From Methanogenium organophilum (lineage in GTDB: Archaea; Halobacteriota; Methanomicrobia; Methanomicrobiales; Methanomicrobiaceae): 64,000 bases of DNA. A program made the translations under genes and the position numbers. The DNA is taken from contig NZ_CP113361.1 of assembly GCF_026684035.1 (NCBI RefSeq), positions 992,001 through 1,056,000 on the forward strand, written 5' to 3'. The notes beneath the pieces are model-generated. The model did no database searches. It was not told the DNA's origin and saw only the letters and a list, made by a program, of their open reading frames with translations. This document shows, one piece after another, positions 28,201 through 36,988 of this stretch (the first letter of the stretch is position 1; each line of letters begins with the position of its first letter).

Positions 28201-29067
28201 TGGTACTACGGGCAGGAATTCACCCGGACGATGGGCAACTACTGGAGTACTTACACCGGCGTCGATACCACTCATGATGGTATCGGGGAAACACCGTTCG
28301 TATACGACAATGAAACGATTGACAGTTACCCGCTGGTGAACCCGTCCGCCCAGTACCTGGACGAAAGACCGACATCCCCCGATGACGAGGACCCATCGGC
28401 CAATATGGCAACGTCCCATGCCCTGAGCGCAGGGGATTCTGCGACACTCACCTTCTCCGGCTCTGCGGTGCAGACCGTGACGGTCACCGCAGCGGATTCG
28501 ACAGGCCGGATCCTTCTCACCGTTGACCCGGCACACAACGGGCCGGACGGTCTTACCGGGCCGGTCTACCAGTATCTCTCCGCACAGCTCAGCGGTATGA
28601 CGGATGATGACGTCCGTGAGGCGGTATTCTCCTTCCGGGTACCCGCTGCATGGCTGAGGGCAGAAGGGCTCGCTCCGGCGGATATGGCATTATGGCGCTT
28701 CCATGACGATGTTTGGCAGCAGCTTCCGACCTCCGTTCTCCGGGAAGAAGGCGGATGGATATACTTCGAGGCAATATCACCGGGATTCTCTTCGTTTGCC
28801 ATCGCCGGAGGTGCAGATGAAAATCTGGTGATCGAGACCAATACTCCGGAGACAGGAGGAGAGACAGCGGACGTGGGAATCACTGTCACGACAAAACCCG
28901 GAAATGAGACGGTAACTGAGCCGGAACCACAGATAACAGTCGCAGTCCCTGAAGGGACAGATACAGCGGCAGAAGAAGCCACCGCACCACAGAAGAGCCC
29001 GATCGGCCTTCTCCCCGCCATTGCCGGCGCAGGGGCATGCGCTGCCGTTCTCTTCCGGAGACGATAA
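25207..29067 (+). CDS. Second secreted papain-like protease with beta-helix repeats (tandem paralogue)
   Basis: A 1286-residue paralogue of the gene just upstream with the same domain order: signal peptide, C1A protease (DQGDCGSCWTF; His in GGHAVTLVGWDD; Asn in LKNSWGTGFGEDGYF), beta-sandwich, beta-helix repeats, PGF-pre-PGF-like segment and sorting tail SPIGLLPAIAGAGACAAVLFRRR. Many stretches are identical or nearly so to the first copy, including DNA around FSGGAYP.IEA and NYWSTYTG.DTTHDGIG. It starts at ATG 25207 after AGGTGA. It lacks the short insert (YDPIIGTFGKEGQ...) of copy one and has a different set of beta-helix repeats. Confidence 0.88.
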   Translation: MPPIPSIQTTVLFILALLLVQGAAALSIEQAPLNPAFVAYLEGQDAGDTWYATGCLGSAGSTTGTPVMPYATGDIPAPVVMSWPDADSIDIYQATATDEVTFPARFDLRDEDRVTPVRDQGDCGSCWTFAAYGSLESTYLTDTGMVENFSENNMKNLCSDLYPDGFDGGPCSGGNAFMSAAYLTRGSGPVREEDDPYILPVPSNISPTNLPPVLDTYEVTFLPTRTDPLENDLFKQTLMDEGGIRVRFLVNYSCFSGNGTTYYRPDAGYPSVGGHAVTLVGWDDAFPKEEFVVTPPGDGAFILKNSWGTGFGEDGYFYISYYDRSLDTSESAVFTGVAADDERQTYQYDPLGWTTSIGTGTSAPICGANIFTADRYEALTDVSFYTREPETHYAVAIYTNFTIAPGDRPPVTWTTGTCSLPGFHTISLPESVPLMPGEVFSVILEVVSPTDTSPLVVEMPIEGYSSGATAEAGESYVSTDGSWEDLTTHYPDTNVCIKAHTSPLTVVPRDYPTVQEAVNASAAGDTIIVEAGTYPEELILDKPLTLLGVGTPVLATPADGIGAEIEAENITIAGFTFDGGGAAEGGIGITGDDCTMYDMAITGYEQGLYIGFVNNLSLSDTAVYDNDYNLIYEDFLDDPGNTIAETVTVNGRPVIYREGAAGETIDGSSDAGVVICVNCTNMSIRDTATATSREGYVLFGCRDVTMQNVTADAVRYGMVAEESANISVQDSSFGPDVHYGVVCDAISGLQMDKTDIACAGNAGIELMDATDCTITDSAISGGRIGVLGFLLENCSFTGNTIVDSDLMGFGTLLGDGLIITNNTVETSFAGIYAEGLFNTLVSGNSMQCKDTGTAILVLADGTEISANIAENCSIQALMELNDSVVYGNRFSGGAYPIIEAPDGGAASYVFRNDFVLTEIVPDGDILSATAAAEMPAAGAMDAAAVFSASGCSIEDVLPADWRPTGRFSTMTAAADVTATADEMAASNVTWHSPGNETYWYYGQEFTRTMGNYWSTYTGVDTTHDGIGETPFVYDNETIDSYPLVNPSAQYLDERPTSPDDEDPSANMATSHALSAGDSATLTFSGSAVQTVTVTAADSTGRILLTVDPAHNGPDGLTGPVYQYLSAQLSGMTDDDVREAVFSFRVPAAWLRAEGLAPADMALWRFHDDVWQQLPTSVLREEGGWIYFEAISPGFSSFAIAGGADENLVIETNTPETGGETADVGITVTTKPGNETVTEPEPQITVAVPEGTDTAAEEATAPQKSPIGLLPAIAGAGACAAVLFRRR

Positions 29068-29084
29068 CCTAAACCCCTGTAGAA

Positions 29085-29109
29085 AGCCGGATACCCGGCT
29101 CACTTTTTT
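29085..29109 (+). terminator. Hairpin plus T-run terminator after second protease gene
   Basis: AGCCGG (29085-29090) and CCGGCT (29095-29100) form a 6-bp stem with a 4-base loop, followed by a six-T run at 29104-29109. A weaker relative of the same arrangement (ccgg-tgaat-ccgg, then six T) follows the first protease gene near 25075-25103, consistent with a tandem duplication that included the 3' flank. Confidence 0.6.
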
Positions 29110-29281
29110 CAGAACGAATTTTTATCCCGCCATGCGAACGTTGCCACCGGCTGGTTCACACGATGCCAAACCGTCCATGTTCATGCGAGAAGAGACAGAC
29201 ACAGCGGAAGAAATATGGGAGTGAATGATCCCGGTCTATTTTCCCGGTTTGATTCGTTCAGATGTTTTCCACACTACCAAT

Positions 29282-29881
29282 TCATTTCCCTTTTCGGAAG
29301 CGGCCGGTTAACCGTTTCCGGGGCTTCCGGTAAAGATGGGGAATATCCCCTCCCTTCGCCGAACGGACATCTGCGATGGTATAGAAGGCATTCGGGTTAT
29401 ACTGATGGACCATTTTGATCACCGTACTGATGTCTTTTCGCTTCACGACAAGAAAGATCAGCTTCACCGGGCCATGTTTTCCGTTTGCATCAACAGCAGT
29501 TACGCCAAAACCATCGGATTTCAACGCTAATATGAGCTCTTCCGCATCATACTGGGTGATGATCCGGATTAGATTTAATCCAATCGCCATACGCTCTTCA
29601 ACAAGGATACCAACATAGTTGCCAACGGCAAATCCTCCTGCGTAGGCAATGATATTCACAACACTCCCGATATCCTGAAAAACCTGACCGATTGCGACGA
29701 GCCAGATGATGATCTCAAAGAACGCAACAAACGGGGCAAGGAGTTTCATTCCCCGTGAAATGAAGATGATGCGGAGTGTCCCGAAGGTAACATCAGCGAT
29801 ACGGGCGAAAAAGATGAGAAGCGGCAGCACGACAAGAGAAAAGAACTCAGGTTCTCCGATGAATGATATGTCCAGTGCCAT
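29282..29881 (-). CDS. UPF0316/DUF2179-type membrane protein
   Basis: A 199-residue protein with three N-terminal membrane segments (FFSLVVLPLLIFFARIADV, LLAPFVAFFEIIIWLVAIG, VVNIIAYAGGFAVGNYVG) and a cytoplasmic DUF2179-like domain (VKLIFLVVKRKDISTVIKMV ... FYTIADVRSA). The family is widespread in bacteria and methanogens and has no firm function. The ATG at 29881 lies 4-5 bases after GGAG; a GTG at 29884 is also possible. The basic C-terminus (RKPRKRLTGRFRKGK) is characteristic of this copy. Confidence 0.82.
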   Translation of the reverse strand: MALDISFIGEPEFFSLVVLPLLIFFARIADVTFGTLRIIFISRGMKLLAPFVAFFEIIIWLVAIGQVFQDIGSVVNIIAYAGGFAVGNYVGILVEERMAIGLNLIRIITQYDAEELILALKSDGFGVTAVDANGKHGPVKLIFLVVKRKDISTVIKMVHQYNPNAFYTIADVRSAKGGDIPHLYRKPRKRLTGRFRKGK

Positions 29882-29896
29882 CACACTCCACGGGGA

Positions 29897-30154
29897 TCAG
29901 GTCCAGAGATCCCGCCCGGTTGCGGGCTGCACCAGGTGCTCCCCTGCCTTGCCCCCAACGATACAGATGGAATCCCGCGGCACTCCGAGGCCCATCTCCA
30001 TCTCGGGACAAACCGGGATAAAATTGACAAACTCCTTCAGCCGGTCCATGATGTGGCTGGTGATCATCTCGCCGTTCCACCGGCAGTGATCAAACTCGAT
30101 GCACCTCATCACTACCACTGTCGGGGTTACAAACGTTCTCACCATTGACACCAT
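29897..30154 (-). pseudogene. Truncated DUF523 family protein
   Basis: The readable protein of about 85 residues starts like archaeal DUF523 proteins: TPTVVVMRCIEFDHCRWNGEMI then FVNFIPVCPEMEMGLGVPRDSI and LVQPATGRDLWT, after which it stops with TGA. Full-length relatives are roughly 150 residues or longer and continue past GRD with a Thr/Glu-rich helix. The stop falls exactly there and the next gene begins within 16 bases, so this is most likely a 3'-truncated remnant. The DUF523 Cys residues RC and HC and the PVCPE segment remain. A shortened functional domain cannot be excluded. The start at 30154 is uncertain. Confidence 0.55.
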
Positions 30155-30520
30155 GCCTGATTCAGATACAGCGAAAGAGGGCACGATAGTTTATATGCCT
30201 GTTGCCCGGCTGTAAAGATTTGCCATGCCTGAAAAGGGATATGACAGATAATCCGAAAAAATGAACCATTTTTGACGATTCCCTCAGGCGTTCAAAGCAG
30301 AGGGGGCCCTCTTCCATCCCGCCACCTGCACCTGACGATTCTCTCAATACAAACCCACTCGTTTCAAGCACCCGCACCGGAACATGCTGTTTCGGGAAGG
30401 TGGTTGCACAAATCCGGATAATCCGGGGAGATTCAAAGAGGAACGAAATCAGGGCACGGGCCGCCTCTGTCCGAATGGGGTTTCAGAGAACATGGTATCT
30501 CTGAAAAGGATTGGGAACAG
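30155..30520. other. Intergenic stretch without supported gene
   Basis: About 366 bases between the DUF523 fragment and the ATP-cone nuclease. A TATA-like run (minus strand ggcatataaactatc, about 30189-30203) could serve the DUF523 fragment. The sequence GACGATTC-C/T-CTCA occurs twice (about 30276 and 30336). A 71-codon minus-strand frame (30162-30377) has no recognisable features and was not called. Confidence 0.4.
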
Positions 30521-31348
30521 TCATTTTACTACCAACCGTGCCCGTTCCACAAGGAGAGTCATCTCCGTTTCCGAAATCCCGGTCTTCTCTGAGAGTCTTT
30601 CCGGAGAATGTTCCAGAAGGTGCCCTACTGTCACAATCCCACCCCCGATCAGTTTTTTTCTCGTTTTGGCATTGACGCCTTTAATCAGTGTCACCGGACA
30701 GAGCTTCCGGTCGGCGACCATCGCCGCGATATTCTCGTCTTTCGGGTTGTCCCAGCCGATGTGTTTGATGTCCCAGCAGGCGGCATACCGCTTTGCGTGA
30801 GAGGAGAGTTTGGTGTTGCAGACGATCATCGCCTTATCGACGGTGAAATGATTTCGCCCTTCTTTGTAGCCTTCCTGCACATCCTCGACGATGGCACGGG
30901 CGATCCGCCCTTCATCAAGGCCGGTCATCCGGTGATGGTTGTGGTGGTGCTTGACCTCGACAAAATAGGTGATGCCGTCCTTGCGGGCGATGGCATCCAC
31001 CTCATGCTCACCGCACCGGCCTTTGAGGATTCGCCCCTTCTCCACTTCATAGCCGGAGCCTTTTAAGAGGGCACGGACATAAAGTTCAAAGTCCGGTTTC
31101 GGGGAGAGCAGACCAATTGCCCGGCGCACATTCGTCCGACTTTCAACTGCAGGATGATATCTGCGGGCATAGGTATGGATCAGACGCAGGATGTCACGGG
31201 TACGGATACCATCATACAGGTGCCGCTCCACCTCTGCGGCAACTTCTATGACATAGTCATCCGGCACGCCATAATTGCGGGCAGTCCGCATCACCCGGTG
31301 GCGGTCATAGGGGTTTTTTGTCCCGTCTGCCTTGATAACGTATTTCAT
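30521..31348 (-). CDS. ATP-cone plus PD-(D/E)XK nuclease protein
   Basis: A 275-residue protein with three parts: an N-terminal ATP-cone-like domain (MKYVIKADGTKNPYDRHRVMRTA ... ILRLIHTYARRYHP), a restriction-endonuclease-like core with the catalytic pattern GEHEVDAIARKDGITYFVEVKHH near residues 112-134 (Asp then Glu-x-Lys), and a C-terminal helix-hairpin-helix stretch (KTRKKLIGGGIVTVGHLLEHSPERLSEKTG). The combination is known from archaeal Mrr-like, single-copy proteins, probably in DNA repair or restriction. The nuclease core residues are intact. ATG 31348 follows a GAGGTGG site. Confidence 0.8.
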   Translation of the reverse strand: MKYVIKADGTKNPYDRHRVMRTARNYGVPDDYVIEVAAEVERHLYDGIRTRDILRLIHTYARRYHPAVESRTNVRRAIGLLSPKPDFELYVRALLKGSGYEVEKGRILKGRCGEHEVDAIARKDGITYFVEVKHHHNHHRMTGLDEGRIARAIVEDVQEGYKEGRNHFTVDKAMIVCNTKLSSHAKRYAACWDIKHIGWDNPKDENIAAMVADRKLCPVTLIKGVNAKTRKKLIGGGIVTVGHLLEHSPERLSEKTGISETEMTLLVERARLVVK

Positions 31349-31537
31349 ATCTTATAGTGCCACCTCAAAACGCGGTAATTCCTGCGAAACGAAAAAATCA
31401 CGCATCTCTGCCATCACCATATGTGATGATTCGTTCTTTGTGCCGGATAGTGATAATCATTCGTATACCCGCCAGCTCAACGACTCCCCATCTGCCAGCG
31501 GTTTGTTGTCGTGTCTCTTTCTCATCACTCCGGGGAC

Positions 31538-32263
31538 CTACCATTCCCCTGTCACATCAGTGAGACTGCGGGCAAGAAGAGCAGGATGGGTGACCATCGC
31601 GTCGTGGGAAGCGGAGATACTCCGGCACGGCCAGCCTTCTCCTTCTGCCTCGTCAAAAAACGGCCAGAATTTCGGTGCAAGGGGAGACTCTGTGCAGTGA
31701 ATGTATCCTTTCGGGAGCTGCTCGTATCCTCCGGAGAAGAGGGAGAGGGTGTCGTGCTGGCATTTGACCGGAAAGTCGGTGAGGCGGGACTGTACCCATG
31801 CACGATCGGCATCTTCAGTGATGCCGAGGGTTTGCACGAATGCATCGGTGGGGGGGATGCGCCAGCCGTCGCCGCCCCGGGCGGCCCACTGCAGATACAA
31901 AGAACGGGTCTCTTCCGGCTGGAAATCCCACATCGCCGCCCCGTCGTGGCCGGTGAAGGCGTCAAGGAATATCAGCCCCGCGAGCTGATCCGATGCCCGG
32001 TCGGCAAGCTGGGAGATGACCATCCCCCCATACGAGTGCCCAACCGCGATGACATCTGTCAGGTCTTCAAAATAGAGGGTCCCCAGGAGGTCAAGGACAT
32101 GGGTGGAGAGGCCGGTTTCCGGAGTGAGAAGATGATAGCGCTCTCCCATTCCGGTCAGGGTCGGCGTCAAAACCCGGTGGCCCGCTGCCTCGAGGAGAGG
32201 GGTGACCCTCTTCCAGCACCAGCCGCCGTGCATCGCGCCGTGGACGAGGAGAAAGGTTGCCAT
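31538..32263 (-). CDS. Alpha/beta hydrolase
   Basis: A 241-residue alpha/beta-hydrolase of the plant-esterase-like or bacterial group. The oxyanion region is FLLVHGAMHGGWCW at 4-17, the nucleophile elbow is GHSYGG near 75-80, and a late His lies in SASHDAMVTHP. It is cytoplasmic and has no signal peptide. The substrate is not predictable. It is monocistronic in this window, facing the nuclease gene in the same direction with a 189-base gap between them. Confidence 0.85.
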   Translation of the reverse strand: MATFLLVHGAMHGGWCWKRVTPLLEAAGHRVLTPTLTGMGERYHLLTPETGLSTHVLDLLGTLYFEDLTDVIAVGHSYGGMVISQLADRASDQLAGLIFLDAFTGHDGAAMWDFQPEETRSLYLQWAARGGDGWRIPPTDAFVQTLGITEDADRAWVQSRLTDFPVKCQHDTLSLFSGGYEQLPKGYIHCTESPLAPKFWPFFDEAEGEGWPCRSISASHDAMVTHPALLARSLTDVTGEW

Positions 32264-32507
32264 ACGACGCTCTCATCTCCCCCGGACACGAGTGCAGGAA
32301 TCCATTAATCCTGACCGTATCATACGGAAGGACGCATTCCCGCATATCGTTTTGCCACACATAAAATTCATTCGCACCCCCATCATATGACCTGGAGTTT
32401 CGGTATTTATTTCTCCGGAGACCGGTGAAGAATTGCTCTTCTCTCCGGCAGAATCCCGATAAGTATTATAGGAGAGCGGGGAAATATAATCTCTGCATTT
32501 TTAACGA

Positions 32508-32591
32508 GCCGAGATAGTCTAGCCCGGCAAGGCGGGGGCCTCGAAAGCCTCTGGTGTTCGCACCACGGGAGTTCAAATCTCCCTCTCGGCG
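32508..32591 (+). tRNA. tRNA-Ser(CGA)
   Basis: The cloverleaf can be drawn by eye. Acceptor GCCGAGA pairs with TCTCGGC and the discriminator is G. The anticodon loop CTCGAAA gives anticodon CGA. A long variable arm GGTG-TTCG-CACC is typical of serine tRNAs, and the T arm GGGAG-TTCAAAT-CTCCC is complete. No intron is visible and the CCA is not encoded. A TATA-like run (gaaatataat, 32481-32490) lies about 20 bases upstream, a plausible promoter. Confidence 0.93.
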
Positions 32592-32845
32592 TATTTCAGA
32601 TAACAACGGCGATAAGGGCGCGTATCTCATCCGTTCCCCATGGAAAAATCGTTGGTGAAGCAGGGGTCTCCTTTAAATTCTGATATCACTTCATGCCTGC
32701 CACATACCGGATCGTCTGCTGACACGATCATTCCATTCTGCGATACCCATTTATATTCTTCATCCGGTACAGACGCATAGAACCGGGGGGACTCCGGTTT
32801 GCTGCACCTCAGTGGGGGCTGCAGGAATACGAGGTGAACGACACT

Positions 32846-33724
32846 ATGCAGATATTTACAGGAAGCACAGACGGCGGGGCTGGTGGGCCACTACTGAATG
32901 GAACACTGAATATCACACCTGAAGCGCTCATTTTTGCCGTTCTCGCGCTTGTTATCGGATACATAGCGGCAAAGCTCATTGTCCGCTGGGTGGAACGGAT
33001 GCTCCGGAGGCAGGGACACCTGACGGAGGTCGCCACAGGTCTTCTGGGCAGAATCATCTCGGTGCTGCTCTACATCATCGTCGTCCTGATCGCAGTCAGC
33101 TTCCTCGGGGTGGATGTGAACGGCATCGTTCTCGGTCTCTCTGCAATAATCGGCCTCGTCATCGCCTTCGGCATGAAGGATACGGTCAACAACTTCGCGG
33201 CAGGCATCTGGATTGCCTCGATGAACCTCTTCGAGAAGGGCGAAGAGGTCACCATTGGCGGACACTGGGGTATTGTGCAGACAATAGGCATCATGGCGAC
33301 GCAGCTTACTGCTGCCGGGTCGAACATCATCACCATCCCGAACGGCAATGTATGGAACGATTCCATTATCAATTATACCCGCAACCCCGAACGCCGCATC
33401 GACCAGTCGTTCGGGGTGAGCTATGAGTCTGACATGACAAAAGTCGTGCAGATCGCACTCTCCATTGCCAAAACCCACCCGAAGGTGCTGGATTCACCTG
33501 AACCAGTGGTCATCTTTGCGGAGATGGCGGACTCCTCGGTGAACTTCACCCTCCGCTGCTGGACAAAGACTCCCGACTACTACGGGGCACGGGCCGACAT
33601 CCTGCGCTCGTTGCATGCGGAGCTGACCGCAGCAGGCATTGAGATCCCATACCCGCATGTGGATGTTGCATTCAGGAATGCAAATGCCGGGGAAGAAAGC
33701 ACCACGGCAACAGGAGTGCAGTGA
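32846..33724 (+). CDS. MscS-family mechanosensitive channel
   Basis: A 292-residue small-conductance mechanosensitive channel that would release solutes under hypo-osmotic shock. Three membrane helices precede the conserved pore helix and beta domain: VDVNGIVLGLSAIIGLVIAFGMKDTVNNFAAGIWI, then the cytoplasmic vestibule (VTIGGHWGIVQTIGIMATQL, IPNGNVWNDSIINYTRNPERR). ATG 32846 has GAGGTG about 8 bases upstream. A GTG at 32834 is in frame but lies within that ribosome site. Confidence 0.92.
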   Translation: MQIFTGSTDGGAGGPLLNGTLNITPEALIFAVLALVIGYIAAKLIVRWVERMLRRQGHLTEVATGLLGRIISVLLYIIVVLIAVSFLGVDVNGIVLGLSAIIGLVIAFGMKDTVNNFAAGIWIASMNLFEKGEEVTIGGHWGIVQTIGIMATQLTAAGSNIITIPNGNVWNDSIINYTRNPERRIDQSFGVSYESDMTKVVQIALSIAKTHPKVLDSPEPVVIFAEMADSSVNFTLRCWTKTPDYYGARADILRSLHAELTAAGIEIPYPHVDVAFRNANAGEESTTATGVQ

Positions 33725-34143
33725 GAAGAGGCACCGGAAAAACTGAGGATGTGAGGAATACACCGGTCTCCTCAATCGCTCACCGCACCCGAATTTGTTC
33801 ATCCGGCGAGTCACATTCATTCAATGTCATGTACCGGGAACCGCCAAATGTTCCCGCAGGGTATCGGGCGCTTCAGGGGCGGCAGGACCAGTTTTTTCCG
33901 GAACGCTGTACGGATAATCGTCACGGGAGATGGATTTGTTATTACATATCAATTGAATTATCAGAATAAGTATTACGAATAGTAAATTATTTATGCACAT
34001 ATGCACTAGTGGAGAGTGCCGGAAACACACCAGTATCCACCTGCAATGATGATTTACGGTGTGCCGGGTGTTTCACCCATGACTGCACCGACCCGATTCC
34101 CGGCCTGTTGTGGGTCCCATCGCACAAAAAAAGAGGGAACAAA
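33725..34143. other. Intergenic region with one inverted repeat
   Basis: About 420 bases without a supported gene. GGGAAC (33836-33841) and GTTCCC (33850-33855) form a perfect 6-bp inverted repeat with an 8-base spacer. The right half (about 33940-33990) is AT-rich and includes aaattatttatg near 33978, a possible TATA region for the small gene at 34144. Confidence 0.4.
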
Positions 34144-34479
34144 ATGCAGAGAGTGGTTGAATTTGAAGACGGAGATATTGTTCTGGATACGGATAACGAC
34201 ACCAGAATATTCCTTGCCCCACGCCCGGTCTCGGAGAATGACCGCCGGTACGAGCGAGGCAGGGATCTCTTCATAAAAAATCGTGAAGATAAGCCGGACA
34301 TCTACTACATGTACCGGTGGACGGAAATTCCAGATGAAGAAGAGAGAATTACGATTGTAACGAGGAACATCGCTGAGCGGTTCCTTGAAGAGCATGGCCT
34401 GATCCTTGCCGATAATCCGGAAAACAGGGCAGGTTCCATACTAGGCGCCTACGGGTATGGAGTCCTGGAGGAATTCTGA
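34144..34479 (+). CDS. Hypothetical protein, 111 residues
   Basis: A small acidic cytoplasmic protein (start VVEFEDGDIVLDTDNDTRIFLAPRP, end GAYGYGVLEEF) without signal peptide or membrane segments. I do not recognise the family. ATG 34144 follows AGAGGGA about 6-11 bases upstream, a convincing ribosome site, and the charged, balanced composition supports a real gene. Longer in-frame starts from 34009 would run through the promoter. It stands alone between two gene-poor gaps. Confidence 0.6.
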   Translation: MQRVVEFEDGDIVLDTDNDTRIFLAPRPVSENDRRYERGRDLFIKNREDKPDIYYMYRWTEIPDEEERITIVTRNIAERFLEEHGLILADNPENRAGSILGAYGYGVLEEF

Positions 34480-35836
34480 GACGGACGAGTGATTACCTAC
34501 CGAGTGACATGGACATATTCTGGAGGAGGGGATGCCAATGATCAGGAAGCACGCACACACCACCACCCGACCCAGGCATAGGGAACGGCCCTCCCATTTG
34601 GGGGACATTTGAACACTTCCTTTTCCCGTTACCAGACCCAATCCACATTCCCCTCCTCTCAATCGCCTCATTCCTGTCCTCATGCAGCGACCATCTTACC
34701 GGAAAAACAGGCACACTGATAACACAGGACACCACACCGTAATTTTACCAGACACCGAAAGAACCACGGGCAATAAAGATTATCCAGACAGGATGCCTTC
34801 TGCGATATGATAACAATTTTACTTCATTTTGTCTTTCACCGGACATACTCTCTGTTTTCCCCGACCACCCGGGTGGACAAACCAGCGTAGAGAGAGAGAC
34901 AGAGTAAACACGGAACATCCGCTTGTGCACCATAATATCAGCCGGATCAGATAGTATTCCATACGGACGGAGTCTTTCGGTGCTCACAGGTAACAGCCCC
35001 AATTGCCCATCAAGTAGTAATAAATTAAAAATTAGTCTGCATTAGTAATATTATTAGAAAGATATTTCATACTGAAGGGCATAAAAGTACATGCTGTATA
35101 TCTACAGCATAGCAACACACACCACTAAGAGAAAAGCTGAAGAGTATGAAATAAGAGAAGAGAGATTCGTCCGGTTTGCCATAAAAATATTCCAAGAATC
35201 ACAACCCTGATGACAGGCAGAATCGGCATACTATCCAGGCGACGACATAAAAGCTGCGACAGAATCTGTCAACCGATTGAATACCAAAGAACCAGAATCT
35301 GAGACCATTTGCACCGGACACAAACAGATCAGATTCCGGGAACGGTATGCTCTCCCATCGTTTCCCCGCATAAAACCTTCATTACCCAGCCATCCCCGTC
35401 CAACAGACCTCTTCCAGGGAATACCCCATTTCATTCTCTCCGTTTTTGTCCGGAACATTCTTTCTGCAAGATACTAACATGCTCCGCATATGCAGGAACG
35501 TTTCCGGCAGGATCCTGGGTAATGTAAGAACCGAAGCGGATGATGGCGTGTATACCCAAATCAGATTCCTGCTTCATGAATTGACAGACCCCATGTAATT
35601 AAACAGGATTGAGGTCTATTGCCCACGCAAATCTATGCCACATCATGCAGTATTCATCGCGATAAAAACAGATCCCACCAGCTCCCGGACCATGCTTCCC
35701 TTTTCCCGGCTCCCAACAGAGCATTCAATTTCTACTTCAGTTTATCCAAAGGAAAGTCATTTTTCCCCTTCCGGTGGAAAACAGCCGGTGAATCCCACTC
35801 GCAGCACGTTCAAATGATAAAGAGACAAAAATAAGA
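34480..35836. other. Long gene-poor region
   Basis: About 1.36 kb without any gene I can support. Several 60-85-codon frames occur on both strands but lack ribosome sites and show unnatural composition. A perfect 8-bp inverted repeat ATGCTGTA-(4)-TACAGCAT lies at 35091-35110 in an AT-rich section (35020-35130). It may hold decayed genes, or RNAs that cannot be judged by eye. Confidence 0.5.
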
Positions 35837-36913
35837 TTATTGTTCTGAAAACGCCCGAATCCGGTCGCCCACATTCTGCTCGAGGTTCCGGTACCAGAAT
35901 GCATAGTCGTAGCGGTGGTACACTCCTTCGGTATATGGCCCGATGTCAAGTTCTTCACCCTCGGGAATCGTGGTCATGAGTGCGCCGGACGTCAGGTTAA
36001 TCTGTGCGTCACAGTAGTTGTCCACTTCACGCAGGAATTCACCGGTCGAATCGTTATAGAACCGTGCACCCAGGTTTTCCGAGGCGGGGGCATAGGTATC
36101 ATCCGTCTTCCAGTTCAGGGGGTTGATGCAGTGTGCTCCGGCCATGAGCATGGGGCCGCCTGCGGATGTCGGTGACTGGGTGTTATAGGTGACGACCACA
36201 CCAACGTCATCTGCACGCTCTGCAGCGGTCAGGTTTGCTGCCTCGAGATCGCTGTCCGTTACGGTGTACCCGATGAGATATGCAGCAACCATCCGGCTGC
36301 GAAGCTCTTCGTCATCCCCGAACCGGTTTTTGATCAGCTCGATCAATGCCATCGTTCCCTGGCTGTGGCCGGCGATGATGAACGGGCGGCCTTCGTTGAG
36401 ATTCTCGATGTAGTACTCAAAGGCGTTCTGCACATCGATAGCACCCTGTTTGAACTCCGGCGTATCGGTTGCAAGACCGCCTGCGGACATATCCACATTG
36501 GTTGTCATCTGCCGGTAGTACGGGGCGAAGACATTTGCGTTCGGTTCATACACGCTGGCCTGCGCCTGGTAGATGCCTTCCGCGAGCGACCGCTCGTCTG
36601 CGCTCGTGATATCCATCTGTCCGGTGATGTTGGCACTCACCGTCGGATAGACATAAAATACATCCACTGCTTTATCGATGGACGGAAGAGAGACCCAGTA
36701 GTATTCGTCTGCATAGTCCGGGTTCTGAGCAGATTCAGCCGTGCCGGAATCAGCAGTTTCGGTTTCCTCCGCATTGGTTTCTTCCGGAGTGGGTTCCATT
36801 GCGCCGTTGTCCGGTGTGGGGGACGTATCCTCGTTCACACAACCGCAGGCAAGAATGACGCAGATTCCCACAAGTGCAGTGAACCAGATCAAAGAAGGTG
36901 ATTTATTTATCAT
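35837..36913 (-). CDS. DUF3089 alpha/beta-hydrolase lipoprotein
   Basis: A 358-residue secreted enzyme-like protein. The N-terminus is a lipoprotein signal ending in ILACGC, followed by a Thr/Glu/Pro-rich linker (TPTPEETNAEE...). The catalytic domain matches DUF3089: VDVFYVYPTV, FAPYYRQM and the nucleophile motif IAGHSQGTMAL near 184-194, and a C-terminal His (YHRYDYAFWYRN). It is probably an extracytoplasmic esterase of unknown substrate. ATG 36913 is chosen for the GGAG 8 bases upstream; the longer frame would start at TTG. Confidence 0.85.
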   Translation of the reverse strand: MINKSPSLIWFTALVGICVILACGCVNEDTSPTPDNGAMEPTPEETNAEETETADSGTAESAQNPDYADEYYWVSLPSIDKAVDVFYVYPTVSANITGQMDITSADERSLAEGIYQAQASVYEPNANVFAPYYRQMTTNVDMSAGGLATDTPEFKQGAIDVQNAFEYYIENLNEGRPFIIAGHSQGTMALIELIKNRFGDDEELRSRMVAAYLIGYTVTDSDLEAANLTAAERADDVGVVVTYNTQSPTSAGGPMLMAGAHCINPLNWKTDDTYAPASENLGARFYNDSTGEFLREVDNYCDAQINLTSGALMTTIPEGEELDIGPYTEGVYHRYDYAFWYRNLEQNVGDRIRAFSEQ

Positions 36914-36988
36914 TGTCAATTCTCCACAGATAGTTCATTGAGTATCTGTCACCCGGAAGAAAAAGCGTTTTGAATTGAAAGAATGGTT

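Noticed and set aside
33836-33855. GGGAAC-N8-GTTCCC as an NrpR nitrogen-regulation site
   Set aside because: It lies between a channel gene and a hypothetical gene with no nitrogen function, and the GGAA-TTCC spacing is 10, not 8.
34441-34735. Two overlapping 80-codon minus-strand frames
   Set aside because: Biased, implausible composition and no start signals; they overlap the end of the small gene at 34144-34479.
35231-35458. 75-codon minus-strand frame in the gene-poor region
   Set aside because: No ribosome site, no recognisable domain, and an equally long frame lies on the other strand.
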